Source: Oscillospiraceae bacterium
Lineage (GTDB): Bacteria > Bacillota > Clostridia > Oscillospirales > Ruminococcaceae
Direction: 5' to 3'
Assembly (NCBI GenBank): GCA_024404915.1
Contig: JAKSPJ010000020.1
Location: forward strand, 1 to 38,436
Length of the DNA stretch: 38,436 bases
Part shown: positions 17,193 through 25,752 of the stretch, piece by piece
Layout: every line of letters starts with the position of its first letter
Numbering within the stretch: the stretch's first letter is position 1
The notes under the pieces: model-generated
What the model was told of the DNA's origin: nothing
Databases searched by the model: none
Seen by the model: the letters and a program-made list of their open reading frames with translations, nothing else
Program-made: the position numbers and the translations under genes

Positions 17193-20100
17193 TTAGTAAT
17201 CTTTCTTCATCAAAGATTCCCAGGTCGTCGGATTGCCTGCCACTGTGTTCTCCAGATAATACTGCATAATCAGCTGTGCATCATCGCCGGAAACTGCGCC
17301 GTCCTTATTGATATCCGCAGCCTTTCTCTGGGCATCGGTCAGGCCATCTCCCAGATCGGAAATGAGATTCACATATGCCTGCAAAACTGCCTGTGCATCA
17401 TCTGCGCCGATGATGCCGTCCCCTGTCAGATCGCCCATTGCCAATTCGGTTTGTTCCTCTTCTGTCAACTCCGTTTCATATATGCCGTCGCCGTCGGTGT
17501 CTGCTTTTATGCCGATGGTGTTTTCGTCAATTTCGTAAATCAATACCTTTTTGCAGCCGGCAGAAAATGTTTTCTCTGCAGCGGCTTTGTAATTATTTGC
17601 TGTAACCGTGACATTTTTCAAGCTGTCCCCTGTCATTACCCAGCCATTGTTTTTCAGGTCTGACTGCAGCATTACGGTACCGCCATCGGTGCCTGCAACT
17701 GAAATCTTATGCCAATCTGTAGCATGAGTACCCTGATCCTGCACCATTGTCAGTGCATATTTTCCGCTGGTTTCCGTGCATTCAATGCAGGCATCCGGGC
17801 TGACGGTTATTCGCTTTCCGCTGTCTGCAAGAGCGTATAAATTGCAGTGCTCGTATGACATAACAAAATCTACCAGCTCCCCACTTTCTGCCTTTGACTC
17901 AACATAATAGCACAAGTCAGAATCCATTGTGGCAAGTACTCTGCCGTCGTCCTCATCGCCAAAACAGTTTGCAGAAAACAGAATATCGCCGTCATCATCG
18001 CTGGCATTGAATGCGCCATTGGAGGAATCTCTTACCGCAGAAAGCCGATAGGAATTGAAGGGCACCATATCCATTCCGGCATAATACTGCCCGCTGCTGC
18101 GATACTGATACTCTGTATTCACATTGAACAGACCATGATAATTCAGAATATCGGTATCTGACAAAACATAATGCAGAATGCCATCCCTGTATTGCGTGGT
18201 ATTCATAATCGCCTGCTGTTCCAATTCCTTCATATCATTTGTCATGGGAATGCACCATTCGCCGCTCTGTGTATTCAGATACATATCATGGCATTCATCA
18301 CCCTTTGCATATTTATAGTTGTTATTATAAATAAGCAAATGCTTGTTAAACGATTTTTTTCCGCCCTCAAAAGTTAATACCTCTTTGACATTTTCAATGC
18401 CATATGCAACAACCGCATGCCCAAGTCTTGCATCATTCCCAGGATCATTCGTTGCCTTATATGAATAACAAAGCAATACCGGCTTTCCTGTTTCCAGGGA
18501 TTGAATCAGATCTTTGAATTTATCCGGTTCAGACTTATGCTGATATGTACACATTTCCTGCTGTACCACGTTCGTATATTGCAGAAGCTGATAGTAATTG
18601 ATTACGGAACGAAGTCTGTCTCCCAGATTGGTTTCATTTGCCATGGCTGGATACGGAATATCAGATTGAATCTCCTCCAGGGGCAAAAAGCCCAGATAAT
18701 TCAAAACAGATGTGGCTGACATGCCATAGCAGAAGCCGCCTGCAGTTCGGCTTAAAATATTGTGAATGCGGTCTGTTTCTGTTTCGCTCAGACCATTCAG
18801 CAGCTTCTCTCTGTCAGCATCTGTGAGATAGTGGAAATATTTTGTGCGGTTATCCGCAGGGTCAACGGCTGTTATGCCAAGGGTTTTCTTGTTGTTTACA
18901 AAACCCCAGTCATCCCATCCACGAAGATATTTTTCTGTGGCCGCTGCTGTGGTCGTAGTGGTGGTTATAGCAGGTGTTGTTGTGCTCGTTGTGGTTGTGG
19001 TGCTTGTTGTTGTGGTGGTAGTTGTGGTAGTACTGGTGGTAGTAGTTGTAGTTCTGGTTGTGGTGGTTGTTGTGGTAGTAGTTGTTGTTGTAGTACTGGT
19101 GGCAGTGGTTGTAGTAGGAGTTGTGGTGGCGGTTTCTTCATTTAGTGGAATAAAAGTTCTGCTGTATTCATTTGCATATGCTTCTGCGGTGGAGCCTGCA
19201 TAGCCGTGGATAGTGCCTGTGAATGGGTAATATCCACCACCAAGTATATTGCATATCGTATACTGGGAACCATAAATTTCACACTCTGGATTCAGAATTG
19301 TGATATCTGTCAGGCTGGTGCAGTCATAAAACGCACCTTCACCAATACTTGTCACGCTGTCTGGAATCATAACTTCGGTCAGGCTGGTACACTTATCAAA
19401 CGCAAACTCACCAATGCTTGTCACACTGTCGGGGATTGTGATTGAAGTCAAGCTGGTGCAGTATTGAAACACACGCTCACCAATGCTTGTCACGCTGTCA
19501 GGAATGATAATTTCGGTTAAGCTGGTGCAATCAGAAAACGCACTGCCACCAATGCTTGTCACGCTGGCTGGGATTATGAAACTTTTCTGTTCTTTTTCGC
19601 CAGGATATTGAATTAATTCTGTTTTTTCTTTATTGAAGAGAACACCATTAATATCACAATAATTCTTGTTGTTTTCTGCTACTGAAATATCCATCAGGCT
19701 GGTGCAATAAGAAAACGCTTCATAACCAATGCTTGTCACGCTGTCGGGGATTGTGACGGAAGTTAGGCTGATGCATCCGGCAAACGCAGAATCACCAATG
19801 CTTGTCACGCCGTCGGGGATTGTGACGGAAGTCAGGCCTTCGCAATAAGAAAACGCAGCATCTCCAATGCTTGTCACGCTGTCGGGGATTGTGATGGAAG
19901 TCAGACCTTCGCAATAAGAAAACGCCCAATTCCCAATGCTTGTCACGCTGTCGGGAATTGTGATTTCCGTCAGGCTACTGCATCTATAAAACGTACTACG
20001 GCCAATGCTTGTCACACTGTCGGGGAGTGTGATGGAAGTCAGGCCTTCGCAACCATAAAACGCCCATTCACCAATGCTTGTCACACTGTCGGGGAGTGTG

Positions 20101-21737
20101 ATTTCCGTCAGACTAGTGCACTCATAAAACGCATAACTGCTAATGCTTGTCACACTGTCGGGAATTGTGATTGAAGTCAGGCTGGTGCAGTAAGCAAGCA
20201 CACGCTCTCCAATGCTTGTCACGCTGTCCGGAATTAAGATTTCCGTCAGGCTGGTGCAATCCCCAAACGCACCACTGCCAATGCTTGTCACGCTGTCGGG
20301 GATTGTGATGGAAGTCAGGCTGGTGCAGTCGTCAAACGCCCAATCACCAATGCTTGTCAGACCGTCTGGCAAAATCACATTTGTGATATTTTCCCTTTCT
20401 GTATACCACGGAAAAGAATTATATTCCCAATTCGCCATGTCACCCTCGCCGCTGATTTTCAGCACGCCTGCACTTTCCAGTGTCCAGGTAAGGTTATCCC
20501 CCTCTGCGCCGCATTCGCCGCTGGCAATGATGACAGGTCTACTCTCTTCCAATACAACAAATTCACGCTCGTACTTTTCAGCATATGCTTCTGCGGTGGA
20601 GCCTGCATAGCCGTGGATAGTGCCTGTGAATGAGAAAACACCATCGACATAGTCATTACATATCGTATCCTTGGAATCACAAATTTCACACTCTGGATTC
20701 AAAATTGTGATATCCGTCAGGCTGGTGCAGCTGCCAAACGCACGAGTACCAATGCTTGTCACGCTGTCGGGGATTGTGATTTCCGTCAGGCTGGTGCAAT
20801 TAGAAAACGCAAACCATCCAATGCTTGTCACGCTGTCGGGGATTATAATTGAAGTCAAGCTGGTGCAGCCATAAAACGCACAAATGCCAATGCTTGTCAG
20901 ACCGTTTGGCAAAATAATATTCGTGATATTTTCCCTCTCTGTATACCACGGCCAATCATCATCAAAAAACCAATACGCCATGGCACCCTCGCCGCTGATA
21001 GTCAGCACGCCTGCGCTGTCCAGCGTCCATGTGAGGTTATCTCCCTGCATACCGCACTCGCCGCTGGCAATGATTTCAATTGCCGCAAATTTATACTCGA
21101 ATTCTTCTGCATGGGCTTCTGCGGTGGAACCTGCATAGCCGTGGATAGTGCCTGTGAATGGGTATTTTCCACCACCATATTCATTGGATATCGTATCCCT
21201 GCTGTTGAAAATATCACAGTCAGGATTCAGAATTGCGATGTCCGTCAGGCTGGTGCAATTTTGAAACGCACCTGCATCAATGCTTGTCACGCTGTCGGGG
21301 ATTGTAATTTCCGTCAGGCTGTCACACTTATAAAATGCAGCTACGCTAATGCTTGTCACACTGTCCGGAATTGAGATTTCTGTCAGGCTGGTACATTCAT
21401 AAAATGCATACCATCCAATGCTTGTCAGACCGTTTGGCAGAATCACATTCGTGATATTTTCACTTTCTGTATGCCACGGCGCAAAATCAGGGTATTTCCA
21501 ATTCCCCGCCATGTCACCCTCGCCGCTGATGGTCAGCAAACCTGCGCTGTCCAGTGTCCATGTGAGGTTGTCGCCCTCTTTGCCGCACTCGCCGCTGGCT
21601 ACAATCTCCGCAGCACCTGCCAGAATCCCCGGCAATGAAAATGATATTTTCTTTGCAATGGGTGCCAACGGCTGAAATACGGATGATACCGCCATGCCTG
21701 CTGCCATCAATGCACCTATCAATCGTTTGTGGTTCAT
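17193..21737 (-). CDS. Giant secreted LRR / cysteine peptidase-like / dockerin protein (copy 1)
   Basis: The product has 1514 residues. A signal peptide (about 1-42) is followed by three LRR sectors, each opening with S-G-E-C-G...D-N-L-T-W and closing with a G-Y-A-G-S-T-A-E-A cap. About 20 LRR_5 units of 23 residues (L-T-S-I-T-I-P-D-S-V-T-S-I-G-x-x-A-F-x-x-C) lie between them. A poly-Thr linker covers about 867-934. Next is a papain-like domain with G-F-C1003-Y-G-M-S, G-H1107-A-V-V-A-Y and I-Y-N1138-N-N. A beta-rich region with a D-T-D-G-D-G-I-Y motif precedes the C-terminal dockerin (loops D-L-T-G-D-G-I-I-G and D-I-N-K-D-G-A-V-S). Peptidase activity is inferred from the Cys/His/Asn order. 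The protein is probably a cellulosome-bound adhesin-protease. RBS GGAGGGG is upstream. Confidence 0.8.
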   Translation of the reverse strand: MNHKRLIGALMAAGMAVSSVFQPLAPIAKKISFSLPGILAGAAEIVASGECGKEGDNLTWTLDSAGLLTISGEGDMAGNWKYPDFAPWHTESENITNVILPNGLTSIGWYAFYECTSLTEISIPDSVTSISVAAFYKCDSLTEITIPDSVTSIDAGAFQNCTSLTDIAILNPDCDIFNSRDTISNEYGGGKYPFTGTIHGYAGSTAEAHAEEFEYKFAAIEIIASGECGMQGDNLTWTLDSAGVLTISGEGAMAYWFFDDDWPWYTERENITNIILPNGLTSIGICAFYGCTSLTSIIIPDSVTSIGWFAFSNCTSLTEITIPDSVTSIGTRAFGSCTSLTDITILNPECEICDSKDTICNDYVDGVFSFTGTIHGYAGSTAEAYAEKYEREFVVLEESRPVIIASGECGAEGDNLTWTLESAGVLKISGEGDMANWEYNSFPWYTERENITNVILPDGLTSIGDWAFDDCTSLTSITIPDSVTSIGSGAFGDCTSLTEILIPDSVTSIGERVLAYCTSLTSITIPDSVTSISSYAFYECTSLTEITLPDSVTSIGEWAFYGCEGLTSITLPDSVTSIGRSTFYRCSSLTEITIPDSVTSIGNWAFSYCEGLTSITIPDSVTSIGDAAFSYCEGLTSVTIPDGVTSIGDSAFAGCISLTSVTIPDSVTSIGYEAFSYCTSLMDISVAENNKNYCDINGVLFNKEKTELIQYPGEKEQKSFIIPASVTSIGGSAFSDCTSLTEIIIPDSVTSIGERVFQYCTSLTSITIPDSVTSIGEFAFDKCTSLTEVMIPDSVTSIGEGAFYDCTSLTDITILNPECEIYGSQYTICNILGGGYYPFTGTIHGYAGSTAEAYANEYSRTFIPLNEETATTTPTTTTATSTTTTTTTTTTTTTRTTTTTTSTTTTTTTTTSTTTTTSTTTPAITTTTTTAAATEKYLRGWDDWGFVNNKKTLGITAVDPADNRTKYFHYLTDADREKLLNGLSETETDRIHNILSRTAGGFCYGMSATSVLNYLGFLPLEEIQSDIPYPAMANETNLGDRLRSVINYYQLLQYTNVVQQEMCTYQHKSEPDKFKDLIQSLETGKPVLLCYSYKATNDPGNDARLGHAVVAYGIENVKEVLTFEGGKKSFNKHLLIYNNNYKYAKGDECHDMYLNTQSGEWCIPMTNDMKELEQQAIMNTTQYRDGILHYVLSDTDILNYHGLFNVNTEYQYRSSGQYYAGMDMVPFNSYRLSAVRDSSNGAFNASDDDGDILFSANCFGDEDDGRVLATMDSDLCYYVESKAESGELVDFVMSYEHCNLYALADSGKRITVSPDACIECTETSGKYALTMVQDQGTHATDWHKISVAGTDGGTVMLQSDLKNNGWVMTGDSLKNVTVTANNYKAAAEKTFSAGCKKVLIYEIDENTIGIKADTDGDGIYETELTEEEQTELAMGDLTGDGIIGADDAQAVLQAYVNLISDLGDGLTDAQRKAADINKDGAVSGDDAQLIMQYYLENTVAGNPTTWESLMKKDY
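18934..19137 (-). repeat. Poly-threonine linker of copy 1
   Basis: About 68 codons, nearly all ACA/ACC/ACT with a few Ala, Ser, Pro and Arg. The mixed codons show the linker is kept by selection on protein composition and is not a pure triplet expansion. It separates LRRs from the peptidase-like domain. Confidence 0.85.
19700..20395 (-). repeat. 69-bp tandem LRR array
   Basis: The anchor CAATGCTTGTCA (plus strand) recurs at 19727, 19796, 19865, 19934, 20003, 20072, 20141, 20210, 20279 and 20348, exactly 69 bp apart, with small base changes inside the anchor. That is ten units of 23 codons with no insertion or deletion. Further 69-bp-spaced units lie at 19412-19550, 20750-20888 and around 21280-21420. 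Differences cluster in the codons between S-I-G and C. Confidence 0.9.
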
Positions 21738-21784
21738 TTATGCCCCTCCAAAAATTAAGATTTTATGAAGATATTCCTGGTTCA

Positions 21785-21813
21785 ATTATATCATATTGTT
21801 TAATAAATGTCAA
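21785..21813 (-). promoter_or_regulatory. Consensus promoter of LRR copy 1
   Basis: On the minus strand TTGACA (21808-21813) and TATAAT (21785-21790) are spaced by 17 bp. The leader is about 40 nt and carries the GGAGGGG ribosome binding site. Confidence 0.85.
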
Positions 21814-21854
21814 GATACATTCTGTATTCCTGTATAATATTGCTACAAAATACA

Positions 21855-21883
21855 GGGAGAGAACCCCCGTCGGATTCTCTCCC
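21855..21883 (-). terminator. Terminator of LRR copy 2
   Basis: A 9-bp perfect stem (21855-21863 with 21875-21883) is followed on the minus strand by TGTATTTTGT. It lies between copy 2 and the promoter of copy 1, so the genes are probably separate transcripts. Confidence 0.8.
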
Positions 21884-21892
21884 CTGCCGCAC

Positions 21893-24800
21893 TTATTTTA
21901 TCAGTTCTTCCCAGGTAACCTCTTTGTCAGAAAGGGTATTCACATAGTATTGCAGAATCAGCTGTGCATCATCGCCGGAAACTGCGCCGTCCTTATTGAT
22001 ATCCGCAGCCTTTCTCTGGGCATCGGTCAGGCCATCTCCCAGATCGGAAATGAGATTCACATATGCCTGCAAAACTGCCTGTGCATCATCTGCGCCGATG
22101 ATGCCGTCCCCTGTCAGATCGCCCATTGCCAATTCGGTTTGTTCCTCTTCTGTCAACTCCGTTTCATATATGCCGTCGCCGTCGGTGTCTGCTTTTATGC
22201 CGATGGTGTTTTCGTCAATTTCGTAAATCAATACCTTTTTGCAGCCGGCAGAAAATGTTTTCTCTGCAGCGGCTTTGTAATTATTTGCTGTAACCGTGAC
22301 ATTTTTCAAGCTGTCCCCTGTCATTACCCAGCCATTGTTTTTCAGGTCTGACTGCAGCATTACGGTTCCGCCATCGGTGCCTGCAACTGCAATCTTATGC
22401 CAATCTGTGGCATGAGTACCCTGATCCTGCACCATTGTCAGTGCATATTTTCCGCTGGTTTCTGTGCATTCAATGCAGGCATCCGGGCTGACGGTTATTC
22501 GCTTTCCGCTGTCTGCTAGAGCGTATAAATTGCAGTGCTCGTATTCCATAACAAAATCGAACAGCCCTTTTTCGCCAGATTTTGATTCTACATAATAACA
22601 TAATGTTGAATCCATAGTCGCATGCAGTCTGGTATCATTTTCGTCGCCAAAGTAATTTGCAGAAAACAGGATATCTCCGTCATCATCGCTGGCATTGAAT
22701 GCACCATTTGACGAAGTTTTTACGGGTGAAATCTGAATGCCATTAAACGGAGTAACGTCCATGCCTGCGTGACATTGCTGCACTTTGTCATACTTATAAT
22801 CAGGATTCACATGATATAATCCATGAGAATTCAGGATATCAGTATCAGATAATGCATAATGCAGAATACCATCCCTGTATTGCGTATTGTTCATAATGGC
22901 CAGCTGATCCAATTCGTCTGCATCATTCGTCATCGGAATGTACCAGTATTCTGTCTCTGTACTCAGGTACATATCACGGCAGGCATCTGCTGTAAGATAA
23001 TTATTATTATAAATAGAAATATGCTTATCAAATTTTATGCCTGCAAACTCAACGATCTGTGAACCGGTAAGTGTTTCAATGGCATATGCCACTACTGCAT
23101 GTCCCTGCCTTGTATTATCAAGCGGATTATTTGTGGCTTTGAAGGAATAACAAATCAATGTTGGTTTTCCAGATTCTAATGTTTCCAGCAGTTCCTTAAA
23201 TTTTGTAGATTCTGTCTGATATTGATACGCCCGTATCTCCTGCTGTATCACATCCGTATATTGCAGGAGCTGATAATAATTAATTGCAGAACGAAGCAAT
23301 CTTGATTGCTCGGTATTTTCCAGAATACTGTCTTTCACCTGATGCGGATTCATTATGCCCGGCAGAATTTCTGTGAGATTCAGGATGCCTGCATAATTCA
23401 GAATAGAAGTTGCAGACATACCGTAGCAGAAACCACCTGCGGACGTATTCAGCACATTGTTAATGCGGTCCGTTTCTGTCTCGCTCAGGCCCTTCAGCAG
23501 CTTCTCTCTGTCAGCGTCTGTAAGATAATGATACATTTTTGTGTGATTATCCTTCGGATCTACAGCGGCTATTCCCAATACTCTCTTGTTGTTTATAAAA
23601 TTCCAGGCATCATATTCCATTTGATAGGGACGGTCTGCAGTTGTGGTGGTTGTTGTAGTAGTAGCTGTTGTTGTAGTAGTGGTTGTAGTTCTCGTTGTTG
23701 TAGTGGTGCTGGTTGTTGTGGTTGTGGCAGTGGTTGTAACTGCATCCAATGCAATAAAAGTTCTGCTGTATTTTTTTGCATAGGCTTCTGCGGTGGAACC
23801 TTTATAGCCGTGGATGGAGGCTTTATTATAAATGGTATACTCATAATCATTGATTTGGCATTCCGGATTTAAAATGGTGATATCCTCCAATTGCACACAG
23901 TCACGAAATGCAAATGCATCAATGGCAGTAACACTGGATGGCAGGGTTATCGCACGGATGGATGAACAGTCTTCAAATGCAGCATCACCAAGGGAAATCA
24001 CTGTGTCCGGAATAGATACAGAACGCAGCTGACTGCATCCTGCAAAAGCATACCACTCAATGTATTTCGTGCAGTCACGTATCTGATACATGGAAGCTGT
24101 TTTTCCTGAGGGATACTGTACCAATTTTTCATATTTATCCTCCGTGATACGATATAGAACACCATCACATGAGGCATACTGTGCGTTCTGAGATGCTACG
24201 TTAATCGATTGCAGGTCTTCACAATAGGCAAAAACGCCGCATCCCAAATGGGTTGTCTGGGAGGGAATCGTAACATTTTTCAGATGATGGCAACTTTTAA
24301 ATGCATAAGAATCAATATAACTCACACCTTCCGGCAGTTCAATTGTTTCCAGGTTTTCACACTCTTGAAATGCGCCCATGTAAATATCAGTCAACGTAAC
24401 CGGGAGCTGAACTCCTGTTAATTGTGTACAGCCTCGAAAAGCATATTCGTGGATAATAGTCACGCCATCAGGTATGATAATATCTGTAAGATTCGAACAC
24501 ATAGAAAAGGCATTTTTGCCAATACTTGTCAAATCAGCCGGCAAGGATACGTGTTGAATCTGTTCGCCATACTTTTCCCACGGAACATAAGAACTGCTGG
24601 ACCAGTTCTGCATATCACCGGAGCCAGATATATTCAATGTACCATCAGAATAATACTGCCAGAATAAATTGTCTTCCTGACTTCCACAAATTCCATCCTC
24701 AACCATCTTTATTTCCTCTGAATTGTCCAGCGGTTCAAATTGTCGGCTATATTTTTCTGCATAAGCCTGTGCGGTTGAGCCTGCATAGCCGTAAATGGTG

Positions 24801-25597
24801 ATGGTTTCAGGAATAACTGATTTGTCATCGTATATTTCACAGTCTGGGTTCAAAATAGTGATATCCTTCAAATGGCGACTAAGATGAAATGCCCAGTTTT
24901 CAATCTCAGATACGCTATCCATAGTAACAGACGTCAACTTACCATTGGCAAAAAATGCACCTTCTGCAATTGTCTGCACAGAGTCTGGTACCACAAACGT
25001 TGAATCTGGCTTATTAGGTGGATAGAATATAATCTTATTCTGATTTTTATCATACAATATCCCATCCATACTGCTATATTCGGTATTATTAGGATCAACA
25101 ATTATCCTTTCTAAGTTCCAGCTTCCCCATAACGCACCATGCATGATTAAAGTAACATTCTGCGAAATAGTAATCGATGAAATACTACAGTATGATAATG
25201 CAAATTGTCCAATGGCAGTAACACTGTCAGGTATGATAATATCTGTAAGATTCGAACACATAAAAAAGGCATTGTTTCCAATGTATGTCAAGCCATCAGG
25301 TAATTCCACTTTGTCAATAGAATGTCCAGCATTATACCATGGACTATAATCAGGATAATCCCAATCCGCCATGGCACCCTCGCCGCTGATGTTCAGCACG
25401 CCTGCGCTGTCCAACGTCCAGGTAAGGTTATCTCCTTGCATACCGCACTCGCCGCTGGCTACAATCTCCGCAGCACTTGCCAGAATCCCCGGCAATGAAA
25501 ATGATATTTTCTCCGCAATGGGTGCCAACGGCTGAAATACGGATGATACCGCCATGCCTGCTGCCATCAATGCACCTATCAATCGTTTGTGGTTCAT
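21893..25597 (-). CDS. Giant secreted LRR / cysteine peptidase-like / dockerin protein (copy 2)
   Basis: The product has 1234 residues. The signal peptide is nearly identical to copy 1. LRR sectors (about 45-610) are more diverged and irregular, including variants with inserted D-G-I-L-Y-D or D-G-V-L-Y-R hairpins typical of BspA proteins. A short poly-Thr linker lies at about 617-655. The peptidase-like domain has G-F-C724-Y-G-M-S, G-H833-A-V-V-A-Y and I-Y-N-N-N, with a C-to-H distance of 109 compared with 104 in the other copies. The beta region and dockerin are almost identical to copy 3, including the ending E-V-T-W-E-E-L-I-K. The start has GGAGGGG upstream and its own consensus promoter. 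It probably shares the attachment and processing role of its paralogues but has a different LRR surface. Confidence 0.8.
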   Translation of the reverse strand: MNHKRLIGALMAAGMAVSSVFQPLAPIAEKISFSLPGILASAAEIVASGECGMQGDNLTWTLDSAGVLNISGEGAMADWDYPDYSPWYNAGHSIDKVELPDGLTYIGNNAFFMCSNLTDIIIPDSVTAIGQFALSYCSISSITISQNVTLIMHGALWGSWNLERIIVDPNNTEYSSMDGILYDKNQNKIIFYPPNKPDSTFVVPDSVQTIAEGAFFANGKLTSVTMDSVSEIENWAFHLSRHLKDITILNPDCEIYDDKSVIPETITIYGYAGSTAQAYAEKYSRQFEPLDNSEEIKMVEDGICGSQEDNLFWQYYSDGTLNISGSGDMQNWSSSSYVPWEKYGEQIQHVSLPADLTSIGKNAFSMCSNLTDIIIPDGVTIIHEYAFRGCTQLTGVQLPVTLTDIYMGAFQECENLETIELPEGVSYIDSYAFKSCHHLKNVTIPSQTTHLGCGVFAYCEDLQSINVASQNAQYASCDGVLYRITEDKYEKLVQYPSGKTASMYQIRDCTKYIEWYAFAGCSQLRSVSIPDTVISLGDAAFEDCSSIRAITLPSSVTAIDAFAFRDCVQLEDITILNPECQINDYEYTIYNKASIHGYKGSTAEAYAKKYSRTFIALDAVTTTATTTTTSTTTTTRTTTTTTTTATTTTTTTTADRPYQMEYDAWNFINNKRVLGIAAVDPKDNHTKMYHYLTDADREKLLKGLSETETDRINNVLNTSAGGFCYGMSATSILNYAGILNLTEILPGIMNPHQVKDSILENTEQSRLLRSAINYYQLLQYTDVIQQEIRAYQYQTESTKFKELLETLESGKPTLICYSFKATNNPLDNTRQGHAVVAYAIETLTGSQIVEFAGIKFDKHISIYNNNYLTADACRDMYLSTETEYWYIPMTNDADELDQLAIMNNTQYRDGILHYALSDTDILNSHGLYHVNPDYKYDKVQQCHAGMDVTPFNGIQISPVKTSSNGAFNASDDDGDILFSANYFGDENDTRLHATMDSTLCYYVESKSGEKGLFDFVMEYEHCNLYALADSGKRITVSPDACIECTETSGKYALTMVQDQGTHATDWHKIAVAGTDGGTVMLQSDLKNNGWVMTGDSLKNVTVTANNYKAAAEKTFSAGCKKVLIYEIDENTIGIKADTDGDGIYETELTEEEQTELAMGDLTGDGIIGADDAQAVLQAYVNLISDLGDGLTDAQRKAADINKDGAVSGDDAQLILQYYVNTLSDKEVTWEELIK
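23630..23745 (-). repeat. Poly-threonine linker of copy 2
   Basis: About 38 codons of mostly threonine with interspersed Ala, Ser and Arg, between the last LRR cap and the peptidase-like domain. It is roughly half the length of the linkers in the other copies. Confidence 0.85.
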
Positions 25598-25644
25598 TTA
25601 TGCCCCTCCAAAAATTAAGATTTTATGAAGATATTCCTGGTTCA

Positions 25645-25673
25645 ATTATATCATATTGTTTAATAAATGTCAA
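25645..25673 (-). promoter_or_regulatory. Consensus promoter of LRR copy 2
   Basis: TTGACA (25668-25673) and TATAAT (25645-25650) on the minus strand, 17-bp spacer. The sequence and leader are identical to those of copy 1. Confidence 0.85.
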
Positions 25674-25714
25674 GATACATTCTGTATTCCTGTATAATAT
25701 TGCTACAAAATACA

Positions 25715-25743
25715 GGGAGAGAACCCCCGTCGGATTCTCTCCC
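25715..25743 (-). terminator. Terminator of LRR copy 3
   Basis: The same hairpin as at 21855-21883, located just downstream of the stop codon of copy 3. Confidence 0.8.
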
Positions 25744-25752
25744 CTGCCGCAC

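Larger units (their letters stand above)
21583..22516. repeat. Near-identical direct repeat, copy A
   Basis: This 0.93-kb block recurs at 25443-26376 (offset 3860) with only a handful of mismatches. It spans the signal peptide, leader and promoter of one gene, the intergenic terminator, and the dockerin and beta region of the next gene upstream on the minus strand. Confidence 0.9.

Noticed and set aside
18844..19203. Plus-strand frame with long valine runs (also 27416-27760)
   Set aside because: It is the complement of the poly-threonine linkers of the minus-strand LRR genes.
19700..20395. Regularly spaced 69-bp repeats considered as a CRISPR array
   Set aside because: The whole 69-bp unit is repeated in frame as a 23-residue LRR; there are no unique spacers and no cas genes.
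21635..22351. Plus-strand frame of 238 codons repeated at 25477-26211
   Set aside because: It is antisense to conserved signal peptide and dockerin ends; repetition only reflects the duplicated block.
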